Source: a candidate division KSB1 bacterium (GTDB lineage: Bacteria; Zhuqueibacterota; Zhuqueibacteria; Zhuqueibacterales; Zhuqueibacteraceae). From it: a DNA stretch of 64,000 nucleotides. Below are positions 35,540-43,205 of this stretch, piece by piece (positions within the stretch are counted from its first letter, which is position 1; every line of letters begins with the position of its first letter). Location of the stretch: NCBI GenBank assembly GCA_034506255.1, contig JAPDPX010000002.1, forward strand, positions 320,971 through 384,970, given 5' to 3'. Position numbers and translations under genes: made by a program. The notes beneath the pieces are model-generated. The model was not told the DNA's origin, searched no databases, and worked only from the letters and a program-made list of their open reading frames with translations.

Positions 35540-36946
35540 ATGCAAGACGCCCCTCTCACTGCTGCACCACCCGAGGCAAAACCAGCGGAGTTGCTGCGCG
35601 CCCTGGGTTTGCGCGAAGCCATCGCCATCAACATCGGCTGCGTGATCGGCTCCGGCATTTTTCTCGTGCCGGCCACCATCGCCGGCCACCTCAACGCCAT
35701 GGGCCCGATTCTGCTGGTGTGGGTGGTCGCCGGCTTGCTCACGCTCTTCGGCGCCCTGTCCCTCGCCGAGTTGAGTGCCATCCTGCCGCGCGCCGGCGGG
35801 CCGTATGCCTATCTGCGCGAAGCCTTCGGCAAAGTGTGGGGGGTTCTGTTTAGCTGGAACGACTTCTTCATCAACAAGGCCGCTTCGCTCGCTGCGGTTG
35901 CCATCGCCTTCACCACCTATCTCGGCTATCTGGTTCCCGCCCTCGGTCAAAGCCCGCCGTTCTTTCAACCCGGCTGGACCATCTTTGGCCATCCTTTTGT
36001 TTTCGGCTGGAGTCAGCTCGTGGCGATTGCGGTGATTGCGCTGGTGACCGTGATCAATGTGCGCGGCGTGCAATTCGGCGGTTGGGTGATGAACCTCTTC
36101 ACCTCCGCGAAAGTGGCGGCCCTGCTGTTTTTGATCCTGGCGGTTTTCTTTTCCGGCAAGGGCAGTGCGGCGAACATGCTGCCCTGGTGGCCGGAGAGTT
36201 GGAGCCGCGAACTCACGGCCGCCTTCGGCCTGGCGATGGTCTCGGCGTTGTGGGCGTATGACGGCTGGATCGATGTGACGCTCACCGCCGGTGAGATCAA
36301 AAACCCGACGCGCAATGTGCCGCTCGCCCTGCTTTTCAGCGTGCTGGCGATCATGGTGCTTTATGTGCTGGCGAATATCGCCTATGCGCTGATCATCCCG
36401 CTTGCCGAAATGCCGGCTTCCTCGCGCATCGCCGCGGATGTGGCGGCGCGCGCCATTGGTCCGCTCGGCGCCCTGCTCGTTGTCGCCGGTATCATGTGCT
36501 CGACCTTTGGAACGGTCAATGGCATGGTGCTGGCAGGCCCGCGCTCGATTTGGGTCACCGGCCAGGATCGCGTCTTTGCGCCGGTGCTCGGCAAAGTGCA
36601 TCCGCGCTTCCGTTCGCCGCACGTTGCCGTCATTACCATCGGCGTGTGGGGGGCGTTGCTCACGCTCAGCGGCACCTATGATCAACTTGCCGCCTACGTG
36701 GTTTTCGGTTCATGGTTTTTTTATGCCATGGCGGCGATCAGCGTGATTGCGTTGCGCCACAAACTGCCGGACGCGCCCCGGCCCTACAAGGCATGGGGCT
36801 ATCCCCTGGTGACATTGCTCTACACGCTGTTTGTCGGCTGGTTCCTCTACAACACCCTGCTCAACGATCCGCGCGATGCCCTGATTGGCATCGGACTGCT
36901 GCTTCTGGGATTGCCGTTTTACTATTACTGGACACGGCAACGCTAG
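35540..36946 (+). CDS. APC-superfamily amino-acid permease (LAT-like)
   Basis: 468 residues, about 12 helices. Helix 1 signature INIGCVIGSGIFLVP (30-44); then LSLAELSAILPRAGGPYAYLREAFG and SALWAYDGWIDVTLTAGEIKNPTRN, both typical of the L-type amino-acid transporter branch (SteT/YkbA relatives). These are exchangers or importers of neutral amino acids; the actual substrate is unknown. Start 35540 is preceded by GGAG and matches the usual short cytosolic leader. The frame is open from 35399 within the upstream permease. Transcription likely ends at the large hairpin at 37145-37190. Confidence 0.88.
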   Translation: MQDAPLTAAPPEAKPAELLRALGLREAIAINIGCVIGSGIFLVPATIAGHLNAMGPILLVWVVAGLLTLFGALSLAELSAILPRAGGPYAYLREAFGKVWGVLFSWNDFFINKAASLAAVAIAFTTYLGYLVPALGQSPPFFQPGWTIFGHPFVFGWSQLVAIAVIALVTVINVRGVQFGGWVMNLFTSAKVAALLFLILAVFFSGKGSAANMLPWWPESWSRELTAAFGLAMVSALWAYDGWIDVTLTAGEIKNPTRNVPLALLFSVLAIMVLYVLANIAYALIIPLAEMPASSRIAADVAARAIGPLGALLVVAGIMCSTFGTVNGMVLAGPRSIWVTGQDRVFAPVLGKVHPRFRSPHVAVITIGVWGALLTLSGTYDQLAAYVVFGSWFFYAMAAISVIALRHKLPDAPRPYKAWGYPLVTLLYTLFVGWFLYNTLLNDPRDALIGIGLLLLGLPFYYYWTRQR

Positions 36947-36968
36947 TGCACGGTTACCTTACATTTTT

Positions 36969-37050
36969 GTAGCCCCGACCCCTTGCGGGTCGCTTGCTGA
37001 AGCAGCAAAAGTTCATTTTTGAACAGCCGCCCATGAGGGGCGGGGACTAC
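36969..37050. repeat. Palindromic (REP/MITE-like) element
   Basis: Outer arms GTAGCCCCGACCCCT (36969-36983) and the complement of GTAGTCCCCGCCCCT (37036-37050) match at 13 of 15 positions, enclosing an inner GTTCA/TGAAC hairpin (37011-37025). The 82-base unit lies just after the permease stop. It encodes nothing and looks like a dispersed palindromic repeat, though no second copy is in the window. Confidence 0.5.
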
Positions 37051-37144
37051 AGAGTTCATGTTTACAGTGCACCAGGCTGAAAGCCGGAGCGTGCAAAGCA
37101 TACTGGGGGCGCGCTGACCGCCGATCGGTGGAAAAGAGCCGCAA

Positions 37145-37190
37145 AAGCAGACAGGCCAACGGATCAAGCGATCCGTTGGCCTGTCTGCTT
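37145..37190. terminator. Bidirectional intrinsic terminator, 21-bp perfect stem
   Basis: Bases 37145-37165 and 37170-37190 are exact reverse complements, with a four-base loop AAGC. The stem is flanked by A's on the left and T's on the right (short), giving a terminator in both directions. It lies between the permease gene (+) and exbD (-), which converge on it. Conspicuously long and perfect for a terminator. Confidence 0.75.
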
Positions 37191-37268
37191 TCCGCCTTCA
37201 CTCCGGCGCATGGCATGCGTTGAATGGCTGGGCTGGCATGCCGCCCGCTCAGCGCGGCGGCGCACGCT

Positions 37269-37712
37269 TCATTTCCCGCTCGCCTCCGGAATGGTCGCGA
37301 TCGTCAGTTTCTTCACGCCCGCCTGCCTGGCAATATCCATCACCTTCACCACCCGGCCGTGCGGCACGTTTTCGTCGGCGAAGAGATGCAGCGTGGTTTG
37401 CGCTAGCTGGCTGGCGGCAGGCTGCAACGCCGCCGGCAGCGTTTCCAGGGTCAATTCCCGGTCGTTCAGTCGCAGGCTGCCATCTTTGAACAGGTAAAGA
37501 ATGTAGGAATCGACCTGGCTGAGGTCCGCGCTTTTGGCGCTGGGCAAATCCAGCTTCATGCCCGGCTGTTCAATGAAGGTCGAGCTGATGAAGAAGAACA
37601 TCAGCAGCATGAACACGACATCGATCAACGAGGTGATGTTGATGAACACCCGCCGGCCCGAGCGCGCGCGGGTGGAGGCGGCAAAGGAGAATTTGCTGTC
37701 GTAGAATTGCAT
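37269..37712 (-). CDS. exbD: ExbD/TolR-family biopolymer transport protein
   Basis: 147 residues. One N-terminal membrane helix with the functional Asp: INITSLIDVVFMLLMFFFISST, then a periplasmic domain with GMKLDLPSAKSADL and the ExbD pattern of LHLFADENVPHGRVVKVMDIA. It couples proton flow to TonB or TolA with ExbB. The start at 37712 (MQFYDSKFSF) is chosen because it lies 7 bases after the exbB stop; the frame is open to 37745 within exbB. It is the last gene of tonB-exbB-exbD. Confidence 0.9.
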   Translation of the reverse strand: MQFYDSKFSFAASTRARSGRRVFINITSLIDVVFMLLMFFFISSTFIEQPGMKLDLPSAKSADLSQVDSYILYLFKDGSLRLNDRELTLETLPAALQPAASQLAQTTLHLFADENVPHGRVVKVMDIARQAGVKKLTIATIPEASGK

Positions 37713-37719
37713 GGCGGTG

Positions 37720-38376
37720 TCATCCGGCGGCGGTCTGGTTGGCACGCGGTTGCCCGCCGGCGGGCGTGAAGGCGCGGATTTTCAGCAGCAGTGCCGAAGT
37801 CTGGTCTTCGATATCCAGCACCAAATCCTCGGCGCGCTTGGTGAAATAATTGTAAACCACCAGGGCGGGAATGCCGATTGCCAACCCCACGATGGTGGTG
37901 ATCAATGCCTCCGATATACCGCCAGCCAGCGCCGCGGCCTGGCCCACGCCCATCTGGCTGATCACTTTGAAGATCTTCAAAATGCCGAGCACGGTGCCAA
38001 ACAGCCCGAGCAGGGGCGAAACCGCCGCCACTGTTTCCAGGGCCACCAGCCCGCGCTCGAGCGCACGGACTTCCTGGCGGCCGCGATCCACGATGATCTC
38101 CTTCATCTGCTCGTGCGGCAGCGTGCGGTGCTCCAGCGCGGTGCGAATAATGTTGGACAACGGGCCGTTGTGCTTCTGGCACACCGCGAGCACCAAATCG
38201 ACGTCCTGCGGCGAGGAGATGCTCCCAATCACCGCGACCACCTCGGGCGTGAGAACCTTGCGGCGGCGCAGGCTCCAGAGTTTTTCGAGGATCACCGCCA
38301 CCCCGACCAGTGAACACAGCCCGAGCGGGATCATGGTGATGCCGCCTTGTTGCAGAAACTGCCAAACCGTTTGCAT
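37720..38376 (-). CDS. exbB: ExbB/TolQ/MotA-family proton channel
   Basis: 218 residues with three membrane helices (about 10-32, 113-140, 150-175). The conserved segment GLVALETVAAVSPLLGLFGTVLGIL and ALAGGISEALITTIVGLAIGIPALVVYNYF are classical ExbB/TolQ. It forms the proton channel with ExbD, energising TonB. ATG 38376 has GGAAAGGAATC upstream, better than the frame start at 38403, which would overlap the tonB-like gene. Confidence 0.92.
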   Translation of the reverse strand: MQTVWQFLQQGGITMIPLGLCSLVGVAVILEKLWSLRRRKVLTPEVVAVIGSISSPQDVDLVLAVCQKHNGPLSNIIRTALEHRTLPHEQMKEIIVDRGRQEVRALERGLVALETVAAVSPLLGLFGTVLGILKIFKVISQMGVGQAAALAGGISEALITTIVGLAIGIPALVVYNYFTKRAEDLVLDIEDQTSALLLKIRAFTPAGGQPRANQTAAG

Positions 38377-38399
38377 GATTCCTTTCCAGTTGGATGCCC

Positions 38400-39293
38400 T
38401 CACGGCCGGATGACGGTGTATTCGAAATGCGCCGTGATCTCGAGATACGGCTCGGGAAAATTCTCCGGCAGCTTGCGAAAGGGCGCGGAAAGCTGCACCG
38501 CGCGCACGCTGGTTTGCATCAGCGACTCGTGACCGTTGAAGTTGAGCACCTCCAGCGTTTGCAGCGAGCCGTCCGGATAAATGCGGAAGCGCAATTGCGT
38601 CCTGCCGCTGATCAATCCCATGTGGGTGAAAGCCGGCGGCGGAAAAATGTTTTCATAAATGCGCCGCCGCAGCCAGAGCATATATGGTGCAAATTCCCAC
38701 TCATAGGTGTTCAGGGAAAAATCGCCGAGCGCCTGCGCGCGGGTGACCTGCTGATCATGGCCGGCGGTGGTCTCGCCTTCGAAAGCAGTCGGGAGGGGCG
38801 CCTTCCTGCCGGTCAGCATTTCCCGGCGAAAACTGGCGGCACCGAAGGCAAAGGACTGCTCGGCGGGAGTTGGAGCTGTGGCTGCCGCGGCATCGCTGCC
38901 TGCGGGTTCCGGCGGTGTCACCGTTTGCCGCGGAGGAGAAGCGGGGCTCGGTGAGTGTAGCAAGCCTTTGGAATATGCTTCACCCAACGGCAGGTTCTCC
39001 AGCGCTTCGGGATTTTGGGCCACGGCATTCTTGTCGGAGGCGAAGTGGGCCTCCTCGGCCGGCTTTTCGCGCCGGGCGGAGGACGGTGTTGCCACCACTT
39101 CCCGCAGGCGGTTTTCATCGAAGGTCAGTTCGATGACTGCCGGCACGGCAGCGACTTTTTGCGCAGCCGCCCAAATCCATCCGGCGGCGGCCGCCCAGCT
39201 CGTCAGCAAAAAGGCAAGAATGTGCAGCAGCAGTGAAGCGGCCAGTGCCCAGTGCACCGGTTTGTTGCGAAAGGATGTGGAAAGGGCTTGCAC
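38400..39293 (-). CDS. tonB: TonB-family energy transducer
   Basis: About 297 residues from the GTG at 39293. An N-terminal membrane helix (WALAASLLLHILAFLLTSW) is followed by a long Pro/Ala/Glu-rich periplasmic linker and a C-terminal TonB domain: MGLISGRTQLRFRIYPDGSLQTLEVLNF and LSAPFRKLPENFPEPYLEITAHFEY. It carries ExbBD energy to outer-membrane receptors. The open frame extends to 39599, overlapping the MBL gene; the GTG at 39293 just before the membrane helix is preferred but the start remains uncertain. It heads tonB-exbB-exbD; the TonB-dependent receptor at 43206-45443 is a likely client. Confidence 0.78.
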   Translation of the reverse strand: MQALSTSFRNKPVHWALAASLLLHILAFLLTSWAAAAGWIWAAAQKVAAVPAVIELTFDENRLREVVATPSSARREKPAEEAHFASDKNAVAQNPEALENLPLGEAYSKGLLHSPSPASPPRQTVTPPEPAGSDAAAATAPTPAEQSFAFGAASFRREMLTGRKAPLPTAFEGETTAGHDQQVTRAQALGDFSLNTYEWEFAPYMLWLRRRIYENIFPPPAFTHMGLISGRTQLRFRIYPDGSLQTLEVLNFNGHESLMQTSVRAVQLSAPFRKLPENFPEPYLEITAHFEYTVIRP

Positions 39294-39394
39294 AGGATCT
39301 TCAGCAGAGTGTGGGAAACCAGCAGAGGGTTGCCTGACGTTTTCTCCCCGCGCCGAACCGTGAATGATGCCGTTGCCTCGGGATGACGAAATTT

Positions 39395-40195
39395 TTACAG
39401 CGTTAGACGATCCAGATCGCGGGCCAGTTTGATCTCCCCGGAGAAAAATTCCCGGCATTGTGCCACCACCGGTGCTGCCAGGCTCTCCGGATACAAATGT
39501 GAAAGCAGCACCTGCCGGCAATCGGCCGAGCGCGCAATTGCGCCAACTTCGCCGGCCGTCAAATGATTCGCCACGCCCCGGCCGTTGGGAAACGAACATT
39601 CGGCAATCAGCAAGTCGGCCGCCGCCGCCAATTCCGCAACCTCCGGGCAGGGGCCGGTATCGCCGGTGTATGCCAGCACCCGGCCACCGCTTTGCAGGCG
39701 ATAGCCATTGGCCGGCACCCCGTGATTCATCGGCAGCGCCTGCACCTGCCAGGGTCCGGTTTCAAATGCCTGTGCCGACACTTCGCGCACACGAATGGGA
39801 ACGGCAATGTCCTCGATCCATCTGCCGTACAAGGCCGCCAAACCTTTCCAGAAATTCTGCAGCCCCGGCGGGCCATACACCTGCAGCGGCCGGTGCTGCC
39901 GCTGTTCGCCCTCGCCATGAAGCGCCCACAGCAGCGGCGGCAGGTCGGCAATGTGATCGAGATGAAAATGGGTGATCAGAATCGCGTCGACCGTGAGCAG
40001 CGGCAGGCCGGCCTCCAGGCCGCGGCGCAGCACGCCATCGCCGCAATCCAGCAGCAGCAGATGATCGGCGCAAGTCAGCGCGTAGCCCGCCATGCTGCGC
40101 TCGCGCAGCAACACCCGCGTGCCCGAGCCCAGCACCGTCAGCGTGATTGCGGGTGGGGTCTCCTGTGTCGGGGCTTCCGCCAGCGTCGCGGTCAT
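39395..40195 (-). CDS. Metallo-beta-lactamase-fold hydrolase (RNase Z/ElaC-like)
   Basis: 266 residues. Metal-binding motif ITHFHLDHIADLPPLLWAL (His76, His78, Asp80, His81), LTVLGSGTRV at the start, ALPMNHGVPANGYRL with a later His, YTGDTGPCPEVAELAAAADLLIAECS with the bridging Asp, and LTAGEVGAIA, LSHLYPE. The pattern fits the RNase Z/arylsulfatase-like MBL group rather than true beta-lactamases. Whether it processes tRNA 3' ends or a small ester is unclear; it is shorter than bacterial RNase Z. Its end lies upstream of the tonB-like gene on the same strand. Confidence 0.85.
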   Translation of the reverse strand: MTATLAEAPTQETPPAITLTVLGSGTRVLLRERSMAGYALTCADHLLLLDCGDGVLRRGLEAGLPLLTVDAILITHFHLDHIADLPPLLWALHGEGEQRQHRPLQVYGPPGLQNFWKGLAALYGRWIEDIAVPIRVREVSAQAFETGPWQVQALPMNHGVPANGYRLQSGGRVLAYTGDTGPCPEVAELAAAADLLIAECSFPNGRGVANHLTAGEVGAIARSADCRQVLLSHLYPESLAAPVVAQCREFFSGEIKLARDLDRLTL

Positions 40196-40198
40196 GAC

Positions 40199-40540
40199 TC
40201 AATCCGCCGGTTGCGTCCTGACCTCCGCCGCCAGCCAGCGCAGATAGTTGTCCGCGCCTGCACTGATGGGCAGGGCGATGATCTCCGGCACCTGGTAGGA
40301 ATGGTGCGCCTGCACGGTGGCGATTAATTCCTGCAGCAGCGGCCGCGTGGTCTTGATGAACAACAACACCTCCTCCTGCTCGTCGATTTTGCCCTGCCAC
40401 CAAAAGAACGAACGCACGCCGGAGAGGACATTGACGCAGGCCGCGAGCCGTTCCTGCACCAACAGCTTTGCCAGTTTCGCGCCCTCTTCTGCATTGGCGG
40501 CCGTGACCAGCACCACCAGTTTGTCGGTGAAATTTTCCAT
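40199..40540 (-). CDS. cutA: CutA-family divalent cation tolerance protein
   Basis: 113 residues. CutA signature: LVVLVTAANAEEGAKLAKLLVQERLAACVNVL, SFFWWQGKIDEQEEVLLFIKT, YQVPEIIALPI and NYLRWL. Trimeric cytoplasmic protein linked to copper tolerance, function unsettled. SD AGGAAG lies before the ATG at 40540; the ATG at 40546 touches the SD. Three bases separate it from the MBL gene (translation coupling likely). Confidence 0.93.
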   Translation of the reverse strand: MENFTDKLVVLVTAANAEEGAKLAKLLVQERLAACVNVLSGVRSFFWWQGKIDEQEEVLLFIKTTRPLLQELIATVQAHHSYQVPEIIALPISAGADNYLRWLAAEVRTQPAD

Positions 40541-40815
40541 GGTCATCTTCCTGTGTCTCATTTCCGGTTGACTCTTCCCTGCTGCCGCCGTGCAACACTT
40601 GAAGCCAGGCCGCCGTCAGCCGGAGGAAAACCTCGCGTCAGGACAAAAGCCACTGCCTGCTGTGATGATCTGCATTTTGCACGCACCCTGGCGCCGGCCT
40701 GTTGGCGATGGCAAGGCCATTGTTCTAGCGCCAGCCGGCGGGCTCTGCTTGCCTGCCCACTGCCTGCGCAGTATGGAGGGCAAAACGGATGCAAAATTCA
40801 GGGAGGAGGTGTCCG

Positions 40816-41709
40816 TCAGCGCAGCCAGGCTGCCGGCAGGAACCGGCGGGTGAAATGCCACATGGTGAAACATTCCACGGCGAAAGCCAGGAAGCCGAGA
40901 TAGCCGTAAAGCGGCATTTCGAAAATCTTCGGTTTGTTTAAATACGGCACAGTATAAACCCATTTCGCGCCGGCCCAATAATTCCAAAATTCCCACAGGA
41001 AACCGCAGATCAAACCGGCGGTGAACAGCGTGAGCAGAGTGGTCAAGGAGCGCTGTTGCAGCTCGCGCAGCAGCGACGGCGCGCCCAGGCGATAATTCAG
41101 CGGATCGAGCAGGAAAATGAAGCCGATCCACACGCAGACGAACAGATAGCAGGCCACCGTCGCCGGCAACAACAACGGCACCGTGCAACACAGGAAACCG
41201 AAAACCACGAACAGGTGCAACACTCCGGCCGGCACAATCGGAGGCGGGGCATTTGCGCCGTGCCATTTCGCCCCGCGAAACAACCCGTGGGCCTGCAGCA
41301 GTTCGTGGGTCAGTAAAACGCCGGGATAGATCGTGGCAAACGACCAGACGAAGCCGAGCAAGCGCAGGGTGAGATTTTCCGGCAGATTGACATAGACCCA
41401 GTTGCGCAGATGGAGATTGTAGCCTTCGAACATGAACCAGTAGATTACCGAGAAGAAGGCCATGGCGGCAAATTCGCGGGTATGCGCGAACAGGAACGAT
41501 TCGCCGCGCTGTTTGAGCAGCAGCGCGTCAAGCAACAAAAGATAGCCCGTCCATTGCACCGGCGTGAACCACACCCACACCGGGTTGACTTTGGCAAACA
41601 TGAGGATTTGACCGGCCAGCATGATGGCGAGGCCCAGCAGGCCGTGCCAGGGAAGGGGCACATGCCGCGCGCGCACCAGACGGTGGGCGGCAGCGGGAGG
41701 AATGGGCAT
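40816..41709 (-). CDS. Conserved polytopic membrane protein, unknown function
   Basis: 297 residues with about eight hydrophobic helices, very rich in Trp, Phe and Tyr. Recognisable blocks include GLLGLAIMLAGQILMF, FMFEGYNLHLRNWVYVNLPE, GLICGFLWEFWNYWAGAKWVYTVPYL (near the C-terminus) and MPLYGYLGFLAFAVECFTMWHF. The last two look strongly conserved and resemble uncharacterised membrane proteins seen in many phyla, but I do not recognise a named family. It follows a 93-residue gene by six bases, with which it appears co-translated. Confidence 0.7.
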   Translation of the reverse strand: MPIPPAAAHRLVRARHVPLPWHGLLGLAIMLAGQILMFAKVNPVWVWFTPVQWTGYLLLLDALLLKQRGESFLFAHTREFAAMAFFSVIYWFMFEGYNLHLRNWVYVNLPENLTLRLLGFVWSFATIYPGVLLTHELLQAHGLFRGAKWHGANAPPPIVPAGVLHLFVVFGFLCCTVPLLLPATVACYLFVCVWIGFIFLLDPLNYRLGAPSLLRELQQRSLTTLLTLFTAGLICGFLWEFWNYWAGAKWVYTVPYLNKPKIFEMPLYGYLGFLAFAVECFTMWHFTRRFLPAAWLR

Positions 41710-41715
41710 GGCAGC

Positions 41716-41997
41716 TTAGTTCAGGAATTCGGGTGAGCGGGACAGACGTTCGAATATGATGCGTTTGAAGCGGCGGCAGTAGATCATTTCAAACACCGCT
41801 TCTTTGTCCGGGAAAAGCTCGAAGGCATAGCGTCGGGCCAGGTGGACCAACCGGCAGGCTTGCACCAGAGAAACCGAGGGGTTTGCCAGCAACAGGCAAA
41901 TCACATCGGCCACCCGGGAAAGCCGCCAGGCTTTCCGGCGCTCTTCCTGCACGGCATGATCGCCGGTTTGGGGATTGGGTTTTGGTGCCTCGCTCAT
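41716..41997 (-). CDS. Hypothetical 93-residue protein
   Basis: Charged, mostly helical protein: MSEAPKPNPQTGDHAVQEER leader, then ADVICLLLANPSVSLVQACRLV and ARRYAFELFPDKEAVFEMIYCRRF, ending RSPEFLN. No family recognised. SD GAGGTGG sits 7 bases before the ATG, and a promoter-like pair lies upstream. It overlaps nothing and is followed after six bases by the membrane-protein gene, so it could be its partner. Confidence 0.6.
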   Translation of the reverse strand: MSEAPKPNPQTGDHAVQEERRKAWRLSRVADVICLLLANPSVSLVQACRLVHLARRYAFELFPDKEAVFEMIYCRRFKRIIFERLSRSPEFLN

Positions 41998-42038
41998 CGC
42001 AAAACCACCTCGGTTGCAGTTTACACAGCGGCCGGCAA

Positions 42039-42067
42039 AGTATAAAGGTTGCTTGCAAGAAAGGCAA
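42039..42067 (-). promoter_or_regulatory. Promoter for the 93-aa/membrane-protein pair
   Basis: On the minus strand TTGCCT (42062-42067) and TATACT (42039-42044) are spaced by 17 bases; the first matches four and the second five of six consensus bases. The start codon at 41997 lies about 40 bases downstream. Confidence 0.5.
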
Positions 42068-42156
42068 GAAAATCTTTACTTGGAACGGGTCTGCCCACCA
42101 GCCGGTATAACAGGGCACTTACAGAAGCGAATCGTTGAAGCCCGATTGGAATGCTC

Positions 42157-43062
42157 ATGCGCGCACTCGCGGTGACAAGGATGATCTTTCTGGCGGCCAT
42201 GTCGCTGTCACTCTCCGCACAAACGATACCGCTGTCCCAGACCCTCCCCCCGGATTCTCCTCACTTTTTCTCCTCCCCCGCGGATTCCGCTGCTCCCGGC
42301 AGCCGCACGGCTTTGTCCGCCACTGCAGTCTTGCGCGGCGAGACGCCGGAAATACGCTTGCTGCGGCTGCGCCGCCAGGCATTTGTCGAACAGATGTTGG
42401 GGCGTGCCGCGGTGGGCGTGAGGGATTCGACCATGGCCTTTCGGGTGTCCACCACCCACCTGCCGGCAATCGGATTGACCGCGGAGGAGCTTGCCCGTTT
42501 AGGGTCACAGCCTGATCCGGTCGAGGACGTTATACGCCGCGATCAACTCGGCGTGCCTGCGTTGTTCAATCTCGGCGAGGTATTGGGCCAGGGTGTGAAA
42601 TATCTCGCCGGCAAAGCCGGTTTGGGGCAGCCGCAACCGAAGCCCTGGAGTGTGATTCCCACGGCTGCCGAGGTCAGTGTCATGAAAGTGTTGTGGCAGG
42701 AAGGCACGGCCACGACCGCCGCCATCTATGCCCGGCTTGACAGCCTGTCCCTGACAGTTGAAGACCTCGAAACGCTGCTGGAAGACCTGAGCGCGCGTGG
42801 CTGGGTCACGCGCAAGCTGGTTTCGCCGCAACATGAATTCACCGTCTTTGGCCTGATGACATTCGAGATGAGCCGCAAGAACGCCAGAAACCGGGAATAC
42901 CTCTACACGCCTCTCATTCCTCGTCAGAAAATGCTGGCCTATTTGGGGGCCACGGCCTATGCGCGGCGGGGACGGCATGCGCCCGGCGATGAGCTTGTGG
43001 CGGCACATTTGCGCCGGCTCATGATTCTGTTGACAAGCGAAGGGCCGGACGGCAGGAATTGA
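42157..43062 (+). CDS. Exported protein with a BlaI/MecI-like winged-helix domain
   Basis: 301 residues from ATG 42157 (an ATG at 42151 is also in frame). The N-terminus is a signal peptide (MRALAVTRMIFLAAMSLSLS, cut near AQT). After about 135 disordered residues comes PTAAEVSVMKVLWQEGTATTAAIYARL, then LETLLEDLSARGWVTRK and REYLYTPLIPRQKMLAYL, which is the order and spacing of the BlaI/MecI winged helix ('LEVMKVLWE', 'TTVLTTLRRLEEKGLV', 'YLYEPLVSREE'). BlaI proteins are cytosolic repressors, so an exported copy is odd. There is no obvious BlaR sensor nearby. Function unknown. Confidence 0.6.
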   Translation: MRALAVTRMIFLAAMSLSLSAQTIPLSQTLPPDSPHFFSSPADSAAPGSRTALSATAVLRGETPEIRLLRLRRQAFVEQMLGRAAVGVRDSTMAFRVSTTHLPAIGLTAEELARLGSQPDPVEDVIRRDQLGVPALFNLGEVLGQGVKYLAGKAGLGQPQPKPWSVIPTAAEVSVMKVLWQEGTATTAAIYARLDSLSLTVEDLETLLEDLSARGWVTRKLVSPQHEFTVFGLMTFEMSRKNARNREYLYTPLIPRQKMLAYLGATAYARRGRHAPGDELVAAHLRRLMILLTSEGPDGRN

Positions 43063-43205
43063 AGAGGGCGCCGCCTCCGCCTGCGCCATTCCTGCAACGG
43101 TCAAGCGCAGGCGGGGCCGGTCCTGCTTTTGCGAAGGCGTTTCTCGGGATATGCGGTGGCACAGGCTGCCGGCGTGCCGGCAGACAGCGCGTGTGTGCCG
43201 GGAGA

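Noticed and set aside
39395..39599. Long N-terminal extension of the TonB-like gene overlapping the MBL gene
   Set aside because: The extra residues are Gly/Ser/Arg-rich without a membrane segment, while the MBL frame in the same bases is strongly conserved; a GTG at 39293 gives a normal TonB layout.
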